A DNA stretch of 64,000 nt, from assembly GCA_021234155.1 (NCBI GenBank), contig JAJEKV010000096.1, forward strand, positions 2,419,678 through 2,483,677, in the 5' to 3' direction. A program made the translations under genes and the position numbers. Positions 1 to 9,447 of the stretch are shown here, piece by piece. Positions within the stretch are counted from its first letter, which is position 1; every line of letters starts with the position of its first letter. The stretch comes from Isoetes taiwanensis. Taxonomy: Eukaryota > Streptophyta > Lycopodiopsida > Isoetales > Isoetaceae. A model generated the notes under the pieces. It did no database searches, was not told the origin of the DNA, and saw nothing but the letters and a program-made list of their open reading frames with translations.

Positions 1-1138
1 GGCGATGCACGGCTCAACCCAAATTACCGCGGACGCGTCAAAGAAATTGACAAACTTCTTGCTGCAGGTTTGATCTATGAGGTCAAACATTCTGAATGGG
101 TGAGCCCCATCGTCATTGCTCTCAAACACAATGGTAAGATCCGCGTTTGCGTGGACTACCGTAAACTCAATCAGGTCACTTCCCTTCACAGACCAGGTTC
201 TGGAAGAGGTCGCTGGACATGAGATGTACTCCTTCATGGATGGTTTTTCTGGCTACAATCAAATCTCAATCAAAGAATCTGATCAACTCAAGACTACTTT
301 CACCACCACTGCAGGCACTTTTGCCTACAAGGTGGTTCCTTTTGGGTTATCAAACTCTCCCTCAACGTTTCAACGCATCATGCTCTCAGTTTTTCATGAT
401 TTTATGAAGGAAAATCCCTTCCTCCAAATTTTTCAAGATGACTTCTCTGCCTACAGTTCCATGGATGACCATTTGGATAAATTGGAACTCGTCTTTCAGA
501 AATGTGATGAGTCCGGCATTAGTCTCAATCCAGAGAAATGCACCTTCTGCGTCACCTCCGGTGTTCTGTTAGGACATGTCGCCAAGAAAAGGTATCACCA
601 CGAGATCCCCGCCAAAAATCGGTTGTGTGCTTAAAGCTCAAGCACCGACCAATATCAAGGAGACACGCTCTTTCTCGGGTAAGGTAAATTATTACTCCAC
701 CTTCATTCACGGACTCGCATGACCATTGCAGATCCCATCCATAAACTCACGGGTGATGAATCCACCTGGGCTTGGACTTCCCAGGCGGATGCTGCTTTCC
801 AACAGTTGAAGCTTTTGCTTACTCAGGCCCCGGTGCTTGTTCCTCCTCAATGGGACAAGCCCTTTCATGTACATGTTGATGTCTCGGCGTTTGCTATTGG
901 AGCTGTCCTTTCTCAAGAATATGATGCGCACATTGACAAACCAAACCGATATGCCAGCAGAAAACTCAATCCTGCTGAGCGCAACTACTCTGCCACGGAG
1001 CGGGAGGCTTTGGGTTTAATTTTTTGTGTCCAACGCTTCCGTCACTATCTCTTAGGCAGTAAGATCAAGTTCTTTGTTGACCACCAAGCACTTATTTATC
1101 TGATCAACAAATCCACGCCCACGGGCAGAATTGCTCGT
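1..1138 (+). pseudogene. Ty3/gypsy retrotransposon pol: reverse transcriptase and RNase H, broken
   Basis: The translated sequence shows the Ty3/gypsy reverse transcriptase in order: an N-terminal part in frame 1 (positions 1-180, with WVSPIV and VCVDYRKLN), then after a frameshift near 180-195 the FMDGFSGYNQI block, the catalytic FQDDF (the usual YxDD with both Asp kept, near 437) and the LLGH block. A second break near 590-650 moves the reading to the frame that carries the connection region and RNase H (FHVHVDVSAFAIGAVLSQ, TEREALG, FVDHQALIYL; 719-1138). It ends at an in-frame TAG (1139-1141) where the family has Trp, and the frame continues into integrase. A few bases look deleted at the first break, because the segment between RKLN and LPFTD is shortened. 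The left end of the element lies outside the window. The family assignment is secure; the copy cannot be functional. Confidence 0.93.
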
Positions 1139-2615
1139 TAGGTCCTTCTTTTGCAAGAATTCGCACCTTTTCAAATTGTTCATAAGGCAGGCAAATCTCA
1201 TGTCGTACCGGATTATCTTTCACGCATCCAGACAGATGATCCCTCCACGGGAGTTTCCGATGCTTTTCTTGACGCTCAACTCTTTCTGGTCACGGCCACG
1301 CCACATTGGTTCCACAACTTTCAGTTGTATCTCCTTACAGGTGCTCTTCCATCAGAAGACGCCACGCTCTCTCCAGAAAAGCTTAAATCCCGTCACCGTC
1401 AATTTCTCCGCGAGGTCCGTGACTACACCATGGTTGCAGGCCATCTTTACAAACGCGGCAAGGATACAGTTCTTCGACGCTGTATTCTTCCTCATGAGGT
1501 ACCTGATATTGTCCGAGAAGCACATGAAGGCCTGGGTGGTGGTCATTTTCATGGTGACACCACGGCACGCAAGATTCTTCTCGCAGGTTATTTCTGGTCC
1601 ACGCTTTTCAAAGACGCTCACGCCCACGCCCGCACGTGTGATGTATGTCAGCGTGTGGGACGGCCCACGGCCCGTGACGCTCTTCCATTGACGCCGGTCG
1701 CCACACCACTTCCCTTCAGCAAATGGGGAATGGATTTTGTGGGACCCATCGACCCTCCTGCGCGGCACACCCGTGCCCGCTACATTCTGGTTCTCACTGA
1801 CTATGCTACCAAATGGGCGGAAGCTTGCGCACTTCCAGACAACACTGCAGCAAGCACAGCCAAGGTCATCTATACGCACATCATCACGCGTTTTGGCTGT
1901 CCCACGGAGTTGGTCAGTGATCGAGGTGTCCACTTTGTCAATCATACTATCAAAGAGCTGACGGATTATCTGCTGATACATCATCGCAAAAGCACACCTT
2001 ACTATCCTCAAGGGAATGGTTTGGCTGAAAGCACCAACAAGACCCTCGTCACTATTCTCAAGAAAATTTGTGATGCTTCACGCATGGACTGGCAAACCAA
2101 GCTACCTACTGTTCTTTGGGCTTACAATTGTTGTTTCAAGATTGCTACTGGTCACACTCCTTTTAAGTTGGTTTATGGTCAAGAAGCATTGATGCCTTTT
2201 GAGTATGTTCTTCCAACACTTCGGTTCCACCTTGCTACCACTCATAATCCACCTGCAGCTCTTCAAGAACGAGTTTACCAACTTGAACAGTTGGATGAAC
2301 TCAGGCGAGATGCATATATTTGGGTTCTGCATGGACAACAGTTGCGAAAAACCTTACATGACAAACATTTGAGAACAAAAACTTTTCAAGAAGGTGATTT
2401 AGTTTTGCTGTATGATTCCCGTTACAAGAATTTTCCAGGCAAGTTAAAATTCAGATGGCTTGGTCCTTATCAAATTGTTCAAATGGTTCAACCCAGATGG
2501 CACTCCATTACCTACATTGGTTAATGGCTTTCGCCTCAAACCATTTCATACAGCAGAAATCGACAGTCATACACCAGAGGCAGTTCCCGACACAGACACA
2601 ACAGATAGTGACTAA
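1139..2615 (+). pseudogene. Ty3/gypsy retrotransposon pol: integrase, broken at both ends
   Basis: This continues the RNase H frame after the TAG at 1139-1141. Visible in order are the H2C2 zinc-binding segment (HEGLGGGHFHG ... CDVCQ, about 1525-1650), the integrase core with its D,D,E residues (MDFVGP near 1730, SDRGVHF near 1918, GLAEST near 2020) and a GPY/F-like C-terminus (KFRWLGPYQIV near 2450-2480). A one-base frameshift near 2487-2491 makes the main frame stop at 2522-2524, while the +1 frame carries the expected continuation (LVNGFRLKPF) to a TAA at 2613-2615. I see no chromodomain. The gene order RT-RNase H-integrase is that of Ty3/gypsy (Metaviridae-type) elements. All three integrase catalytic residues remain, so the lesions are probably recent relative to the age of the family. 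Confidence 0.92.
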
Positions 2616-2752
2616 AAAGCCGCATATTTATATTATAGAGGTGAAAATTTTTACAAAATGAGGGCAGAGCCCATCTATTTCCGCTATGGGCAGAGCCCTA
2701 TTTACAAAAACGGGCTAGTGCCCTATCTACCAAATCCTAATTTTTAAACCCT

Positions 2753-3040
2753 CTACTCCGGGTTGGGAGCAGAGGTGATGCGGAGGATGTGGTAGTAGTT
2801 CTGCTCCGGATCCCAGCGCAAATGCACCACCACCTCCATGGCGTTGGTCCGAGGGTCGGGATGCTCAGCCATCCCACGGCACCAGCCGTCCATTGGAATG
2901 CCACGGTTGTGGCATTTCCACAGGTCCAGACAATTCATCTTACAGGTAATCCACTCTTGACAATTGGTGGGCATTGTGCAGTCTTCATTCAGTCCAGCAG
3001 CTGCCATGCTCATGTTCGCCATCGGGTGTCTCAGCTTCAC
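2753..3040 (-). CDS. Short antisense ORF inside the retrotransposon, function unknown
   Basis: A 95-codon ORF lies on the opposite strand just after integrase. It is rich in Cys, His and Trp (for example TNCQEWITCKMNC), which could be a small metal-binding protein or chance. Some plant gypsy lineages carry antisense ORFs between integrase and the 3' LTR, which is the only contextual support. I recognise no family. It may not be translated. Confidence 0.2.
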   Translation of the reverse strand: MKLRHPMANMSMAAAGLNEDCTMPTNCQEWITCKMNCLDLWKCHNRGIPMDGWCRGMAEHPDPRTNAMEVVVHLRWDPEQNYYHILRITSAPNPE

Positions 3041-3562
3041 CCACTGCTCGTCTTATATAGCCAAACCGATGGGATCCAGATCGACGTGGACCAATCAGAA
3101 AATTCGCCGACGTGTTGGCAATGCAAGGCTCTTTCTAATTCCAGAATCCTTTCTCACGCCGCATATCTAGCCATGGTACCTTCTGATATTTCCTTTTTAT
3201 GATATCCCGCCTCGAGTTGCCGGCATTAAATGACATTCCTTCCTTTCTCGCCCGCCAGTCATAAATATGGGTACCTTTGCCACCTGTCACATCACCTGGT
3301 CATTTCACGACTCATCTCCACCGTTCATCGCTATTCCCTTAACTGTTTGGGGACTTCGCCAAATTATTGCATCTCAATCGTCTCCCTTGGATCTACCGCC
3401 ACCTGGCAACATCCACGTCTGCTGTTTCATCTTCATCACGCCCCTTCGCCAACACTTGTGCGCCCTAAAACCTTTTCGTCTGTCTTTGCCTTTGCTTTCC
3501 GCTCTTCATCCTCCGTCCTCTCAAGCACCGTTCTTCACAAATCCATTCCGAAGCGCTTCCCA

Positions 3563-4914
3563 ATGGCCACCACCCAAAGATTTCCTCAGCTTCAAACATC
3601 CACTCCAAGAGATCCGGCTCTTTTCGAGTCGACAAATTTCACTGCACCAACTTTCAGAGAAGCCCTAACCGGCCAAAGTCGAGAGGTTGCTGAACGCCAT
3701 GGGCTGTATTGCATGTCGACCACAGAACTTCCTGCGCCTAATCCAGAGCAACTCCGACAGTTTGTGGCTCACATGGTTAACACCACAGATGGCTATGAGA
3801 CTACAGTTGACGGGACAAAAATTTCGCTTACCACGGGGCTCCTTTCTGAGGTATTTAAAACCCCCCTTCGTAGACCTTGTTTGTCTTGCACTGCCATAAA
3901 TGATCAGGATGTCACTGAGTATGGCGCAAAGCCACTGTCCATCGGCTTTCCAACATAGCAAAGCCCCATGATTCTTTTGTCAAGTTTTTATGGCGAAAAT
4001 TCTATGGGTATTTTATCAAGAATACCCACATCAATAAACCATTCTACAATGTTGTCATTATGGCCATCAATTCCACTCATGATCTGGACTGGAACCAAAT
4101 CCTGTTACTCCGACTCCTTCATGAGATCGATCGCGTCAGGGCAAACCCTTCTTCAGGCTTCGAAACCTCTGTGGGTGCCCATTTGCAAGCCCTGATCCGT
4201 CATTGCTATCCTTCCCCCACTCCTTCCAAATCCTCCACTCAGTCATACCATACTCTTCCCAAAAACCCTCAGGGAGAACCTTCAAAACATCCTCAGTCTC
4301 CTCATCCTTCTCAGCACAAAGAAACCTCCCGCATTACTCTTTCTTCTTCCACAGAGTCTATCTCCCGTCACTCTCGGCCACACTCTCAGGCATCACAGAC
4401 TCAGGGCCCTGCACCTCATCCTACCAGGCAGGCCCTTTATCAATATCAACAAGATGTTCAAGCAGTTGTCCTCAAGTTACAAGATTCGAATGAAGCTTTC
4501 ATGAATGGAGTTCAAGCTTACATGGAGGCATCGGAAGCTGCTCACAGGGATTTTCAAGCTGCAACTGCGATAATCCAATCCCTGGAAGATCAACTGCAAA
4601 ACAAGCACGAGGCTCTGTTACAGACCCGTGCATCTCTCCAGGCTGCCACAGATCAATATAGCCTGCTGGCTGATCAACAGGCTGACCTCCAGAAGACCCT
4701 TGAAGATCTTCTAGCACAACTCAAAGCCAAGGATACCCTCCTTGGTGAACAAGAGAAAGTTATCGCCAGCGGTCGGGACCAGTACCGAGGCTTTCCGAAT
4801 TACACCCACTCAGGTCCACGACCTTTACAGCGCCTTTGCTTTCGCCGAAGTCGGCGTTGGAAGATCGGCTCTCCACGGCGACGGTCAACTCACGCTCCTC
4901 CGGGATCAACTTAA
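3563..4914 (+). pseudogene. Extra retrotransposon ORF, N-terminal half with coiled coil
   Basis: A coding stretch begins at the ATG at 3563 (MATTQRFPQL) and runs to 3958. It shifts by one base near 3945-3955 into the frame that carries KPHDSFVKFLW and continues through 4060-4914. The first about 250 residues are globular and resemble the N-terminal domain of retroelement-associated plant 'transposon proteins'. This is followed by a Ser/Pro/His/Gln-rich linker (4205-4430), then a heptad-rich coiled coil from about 4440 to 4760 (repeated Q/L/A with many Glu and Lys). A further frame change near 4770 leads into TEAFRITPTQVHDLY in another frame. It lies between integrase and the polypurine tract, so it belongs to the element rather than to a host gene. 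I see no signal peptide or membrane span, so I do not call it env. Confidence 0.55.
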
Positions 4915-5119
4915 GGAAGCTCAAAAGCGAGGTTAGTGTATGACGCGAAATAGCCACGCCGGCTTTTGTCCTTCCACTCGCATACACCATCAACCTCCCG
5001 GGGCCAGCTCTCTCATCGGCGGTACCGGGGATCGGGTCGCGCCTCCCGCGAAAAAGGATAATCAAATCCGTGACACGGAAAATCAACTCCAACATCTTCG
5101 TTCAATCTGGCCGAAGAAG

Positions 5120-6572
5120 CCCAGCGAGAGGCTAGACGGCTATCTTGATATCACTGTCTGCATTCCAGTAGACTTCTGCACTCCCACCAGTTACCTGGAC
5201 TATGTGGTTGCCCGACGCCACCTTTTTCTCTTGAAGTGGTATGCGGCGGGGAGGCGGGGGTTCTTGCCACGACCCTTGCGCCAGCGATCTGCGGACTTTT
5301 TCGGATCTGGCCCGACCTTTCTATTGAAGATCAAGGATTACTCTGTGCCCTTTTGGTCTATGAGCAAATCACTTGTGAAGATCCTGATTTAATCATCTTC
5401 CCTGTTGTTCAGCCGATGGCCTATGTCTTCCATGATTTCTATCTGGCTGACTCACAAGATAAATTCGGCGATGAGGCGCATCGCATTTTTAACGGCAACC
5501 CCAATGCTGTCTGGCTGTTACTGGACTCCAACCCGTATTTCCGGGATCATGCTCAATCTCATACCTTTGCCACGGAGTACATGCCTGAGTTGGCTCATCA
5601 CTTACCTTTATGGCGAGCAGAGACATTGGCACAGGTGCAGAAGAACTTAGCAAATCCTGAGGACCTTCAATTCGCTCAGATTTATATGCAACACTTGGGT
5701 GGGTATAATCAGCTGCTGGCTCTTCTTGAAAGCAAGACCCAACCCACGGGGTGGATAAATCCTCCGGTCTATATTCATTTTTATGCGGTTCGAATGGGAC
5801 CAGCGGTGTCGAGCCTTGAATCAAGACCTTGTTTGGGAGTTTCGAGAGCGGGCTCAACGCCCACCCCACGGGTTTGGTTTGAATCACCCTATGCTTCATT
5901 GGGGGCACACCACGCATACCGGTTTCTCACCTCGGACTGGCGGCTTCCTTTCTGGACAAAGGTTATGGATGGCCATGCTGGGTGGACTCCTCCTCAGATT
6001 TCCACGGATCTCCATTGGGATCCGCGCTTTGTACGAAGATCAAACTGGGAAAATGGTGCCACTCTGGACCATACTGAAAATTGGATCTATATTGCAAATG
6101 AGCGTGGTTGGCGGACGCCTGCGCAAGCTGTTTATGGACTTGATCTTTTCCTGGAACAAGCTGCCACCTCACCTGATCCTTCAGTACATCGTCAAGCAGA
6201 TTTTTGTGCTGCTCTCAAATGCCTCTTGTTAAGCTCACTCAATCGGCAGCGCCCCATTTTCTACTGCAACCCGAATGCCAGCGTTAGTGCATTCGGCCTC
6301 CAGACCTGCCTCCTCATGGAATGCCAATTCGTCCCCTCAAACGCACATGCTGCTCTTGAAGATATGGTACGCTCAGGATTTCTCATTGACGCTCATCCTG
6401 CAATTGGGCTCAACACTCCTGCAGCACTTCAAACAAGACAGGATCTCATAGGTCAATATCACAATGGCGTGCGTCCTCATTCTAGAGAAGATGACTTTCA
6501 AACTGCTGGGTTCCCGCCATCAGAATCACTCCCTCCTTTTCTTCACACTGAGTGTCGTTTGGTGGGGGGGAG
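5120..6572 (+). pseudogene. Extra retrotransposon ORF, C-terminal half, unknown function
   Basis: The reading passes from one frame (IDITVCIPVDFCTPTSYLDY, about 5145-5205) to another near 5236 and then stays open for 505 codons, to 6753. The protein is rich in Trp, His and Tyr with regular hydrophobic spacing (for example GWINPPVYIHFYAVRM and DHTENWIYIANERGW), so it is very likely real coding sequence. The ORF runs through the polypurine tract (6561-6572) into the LTR, so its last about 60 codons are probably read-through after loss of the proper stop. I recognise no family. Together with 3563-4914 it would make a protein of roughly 1000 residues 3' of pol, a position where some plant gypsy lineages keep an additional gene. 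Confidence 0.5.
6561..6572 (+). other. Polypurine tract of the gypsy element
   Basis: The 12-base purine-rich run GGTGGGGGGGAG (one T) sits directly before TGTTAG, the typical start of an LTR. This is the expected primer site for plus-strand synthesis and fixes the 5' edge of the 3' LTR. Confidence 0.75.
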
Positions 6573-7202
6573 TGTTAGCCATGTACGTCCTGGTACAGGA
6601 CTATTCATGCACACGACGGACCAGGCCAAGAACAAGGGAGCGAGACGACCCACGGGTCGGGTCGTCCAAGGCACGAAAGACCAAGCCGCGGCCGACCACC
6701 TTGATCAAAAGCTGCGGACAGGGACCAAGAGGAGGGCGCCGCAGAAGAAATGACGCGTGGTCTCAGTCAGCGTCATTTCAGGATCTCAAGAGGCACCGCC
6801 AAAGATCCTACAAATCAGGCCTTCTTTCAAGGAGTCGGCATCGAGTTATCTCATTGTATCTATATTGGGCCAAAGGCCATTGTACTATATATAGCAGTAG
6901 ATGTAGCCCTCACGGGCAGAGGAGCTTTGGGTCTTATCTCATTTTTTATGTCTTCTCTCATTTGTAGAGCTCATGTATTCTCATTGATATCAAGGAGTTC
7001 ATTGCTTGACCATTGTTCTCTCATTGTGTTTCTGTTATCTGATTGTTTTCTCATTGTTCTTTGCAAATCCCGCGTGACACAACTACCGGATCCTCCTGTT
7101 TGATCCACAGGTCCTCACAGAGGGCTGTCTTGCAGGAGTCCCCGAACCCAGACCCCAAACACTGCCGGATAACTTGCCGAATGGTGTTTGCTTCTCACTA
7201 CA
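6573..7202 (+). mobile_element. 3' LTR of the gypsy element (right edge uncertain)
   Basis: It starts with TGTTAGCC immediately after the polypurine tract. Inside, a TATATATAG box lies at about 6886-6894, followed by a T-rich region with repeated TCTCATT motifs up to about 7060, which fits promoter and R/U5 sequence. The right edge is placed at a CA next to the MULE-like insertion at 7203, but there is no second LTR in the window to compare with. The LTR could end earlier (a CA near 7108) or continue beyond the insertion. Confidence 0.55.
6885..6894 (+). promoter_or_regulatory. Putative TATA box in the LTR
   Basis: The run CTATATATAG lies about 310 bases into the LTR and is followed by T-rich sequence, as expected for the U3/R promoter of a plant LTR retrotransposon. 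Confidence 0.45.
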
Positions 7203-7385
7203 GGAGCGCAGTAAATATCGGACGCTGACATGTTATACCCACGGGCATATCCGTGGTATATCCGTGTGTTTGACATGTTATAGCCACACCCAAAAAAAAT
7301 TACATGGCGTTTTTGTGGACTTAGCGGATTTTTTGCCATTTAAGGCTGGGTATAACATGTCAGCGTCCGACATTTACCGCGATGG
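7203..7385. mobile_element. MULE-like MITE, 183 bp, with 9-bp target site duplication
   Basis: The inverted arms at 7206-7241 and 7347-7382 match over about 35 bases with only a few mismatches (shared core TCGGACGCTGACATGTTATA). The element is flanked by the 9-base direct repeat CTCACTACA at 7194-7202 and 7386-7394. A 9-bp duplication with long terminal inverted repeats is typical of Mutator-like elements. The interior (about 100 bases) has no coding potential and holds smaller repeats of the ATATCCGTG type. Confidence 0.72.
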
Positions 7386-7402
7386 CTCACTACATATGTA
7401 AT

Positions 7403-9040
7403 GCAATGCAGTTTGCCATTTTTCATTTTTGTTTTTGTTCCTTCCTAATTTTTCTGGGCCGCAATCTTTTTCTTTGTTTACACGCCACGAGTCGTCGAAA
7501 CCATCTACTCCGTTGAAAGTGCTAAGGCAGCCGACAGTCACATCTTCTTCTTTCTGCAAAGCGCCGATTTCTGCAGCTAAGCCTTTGTGTCAAGGGCCTC
7601 TGTTTCTATGGCGTCGGTTTCTGCTTTGTAGTGGAAATTTCTCATTCAATAAGCTTTTATTCAATAAGCTTTTGTGTATTCGATGTAGGTCTATATTTTT
7701 GCTGGGCAGATTGCCAGAAGCGTGCATGAAGAGCAGGTAATCATCTAGGGTTCATCTAGATGATTATCCAGGGTTCATCTAGGCAACAAAATCGTCTTCA
7801 GTTCATCTAGGGTTCATCTAGGCGGCAAGTTAATATTATCCGGCAGTAGGATGCAGACATGGATCTCGGTCTTGCTGCTTCTGGATTTGTTGTATTTTGA
7901 AGTAGCTTCCAAGCAAGAAGACGAGCTCCACTGTGTTCCAGTTCCATCAGCTCCAATTTGTTCAAGATAAGTCATCTATTGGAGCTTGCCAGCGAATTTA
8001 CCTTGCTTTTTTTTTTTCTCTCTGTTCTCTTCCTAATCCCCCTTCTATTTTTTTTCCCTATGTTCTCTCTCTTTTGGAACAATTTTATAAGGGCAAGCTT
8101 GAACAGAGGAAAAAAGAAGCAACAATCCAAAAGGCATCAATCCAGGGATGAACTGTGGCAGTCAAAAAAGGCGTCAATCCAGGGATGAACTGCGGCAGTC
8201 AAAACTCTTTTAGCTCTGGGTTGATTGTAATTTCATGCCACCATAACCTGTGATTAGACGAGCTCTAATTCGAGGTTTACCGAGTTTGTGTCTGTGTGAG
8301 CAAAGCATTTAAATAAGAATTTGACCCCTAAGGTTTGCAAATTTTCTCTGGAGTATGATTCTGGTGAAAGTTGGCCGACAATTGGGGGTTAGGGTTTTGA
8401 GGAAAGAAAATTTAGTCTGCAATCAATGGTTCAGAAATAGAACTTTCTGGCTGGCATCTGTCGCGTGAGCATGGCAGAGGAGGCAAAAACGGCATGGAAG
8501 CAGAGGAAGTCCGGCATTTTTCAGATCGTATCCCTTGCGTCTTCTTCAGATTGAAGTCCGGCCAAAACGGCGGGAAGAAGAGGCAGATAGTCGCACCTGA
8601 GAAGCTCTACACTCAGCTCTGTTTACTCGCCTCTGTTTACTCTGTTTACTGAGAAGCAAACAAAAAATGAAGGAGCTGAGTTGTGTTTACCAGAGGTGCT
8701 ATTAAAAATATTTCATTCCGTGCTGCTGATTAGGGCTAGAAGAGACTTTCAAAATCGGCTATAATGCTCCCTCGTGTGTCAAGGTTACAATCTGTCAGGT
8801 GGCTTTCCATATTCTATTCTGGATGCCTTGCCGTAAAACAGAGATAAACCCCAAGATATAGTTGGTCCTTAAGCTTAGATTAGCCTACCTTTATCATCGG
8901 GCACAACAACAATGGTTCCATTGAATAGCAAAATCAAAATGATAAGGTCGGCAATATCTACCATTGTTCCGAAACCACAATATATAAACCCCAATTTTTT
9001 GGTGGTTAAGATTGTCACACTATATTAAAATTAGTAGTTA
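7403..9040. other. Non-coding stretch with small tandem repeats
   Basis: I see no gene here. The copies of GGTTCATCTAG cluster at 7739-7822. A unit of about 37 bases ending in GGCAGTC is repeated twice at about 8128-8203. The rest is unique AT-rich sequence with only short chance ORFs. Confidence 0.5.
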
Positions 9041-9043
9041 ACT

Positions 9044-9228
9044 TGCTCCCAACACTAAAAATGAATTCCATAGGGTTTAACAACCCAATGTGCTCCCAAC
9101 ACTAAAAATGAATTCCATAGTGGTTAACAACCCAATGTGCAATATCTAGCTTCGATGATAACATGTGTGTGGCAAACATGGTTAAGGAATTTAAGTTTGT
9201 GGCAAACATGGTTAAGGAATTTAAGTTT
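9044..9228. repeat. Two adjacent tandem duplications
   Basis: A unit of about 47 bases (TGCTCCCAACACTAAAAATG...) occurs twice at 9044-9090 and 9091-9138. A 30-base unit beginning GTGGCAAACATGG occurs twice at 9169-9198 and 9199-9228, the second pair being identical. Both suggest recent local duplication. Confidence 0.8.
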
Positions 9229-9406
9229 ATAGATAGGTTTATAGTTTGAAATAATGTTTAACTCCTCACCCACTACAACTAGGGTTTTATTCACTTCCAA
9301 CAAAATTTTGGTTCAGCAAGCGAGTCAGTTGAGGAAAATGCTCAATCTTCACACACCCTTTTTTTTTTTTGGGGGGGGGTTGTGTTGTGTTTGGGGTTCG
9401 AGAAAG

Positions 9407-9447
9407 AGAAATGTTCGCGGCGGCCTTGGCCGCCGCGATAAATTTCT
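9407..9447. repeat. 41-bp GC-rich palindrome, copy 1 of 3
   Basis: The arms CGCGGCGGCC and GGCCGCCGCG are separated by TT and flanked by AGAAAT ... AAATTTCT, which also pair imperfectly. The same 41 bases recur at 13331-13371 (identical) and 30054-30094 (one change). It stands out sharply from the AT-rich surroundings. Confidence 0.85.

Noticed and set aside
3563-6572. Calling the post-integrase ORF an env-like gene
   Set aside because: No signal peptide, membrane span or glycoprotein-like Cys pattern is visible; position alone is not enough.
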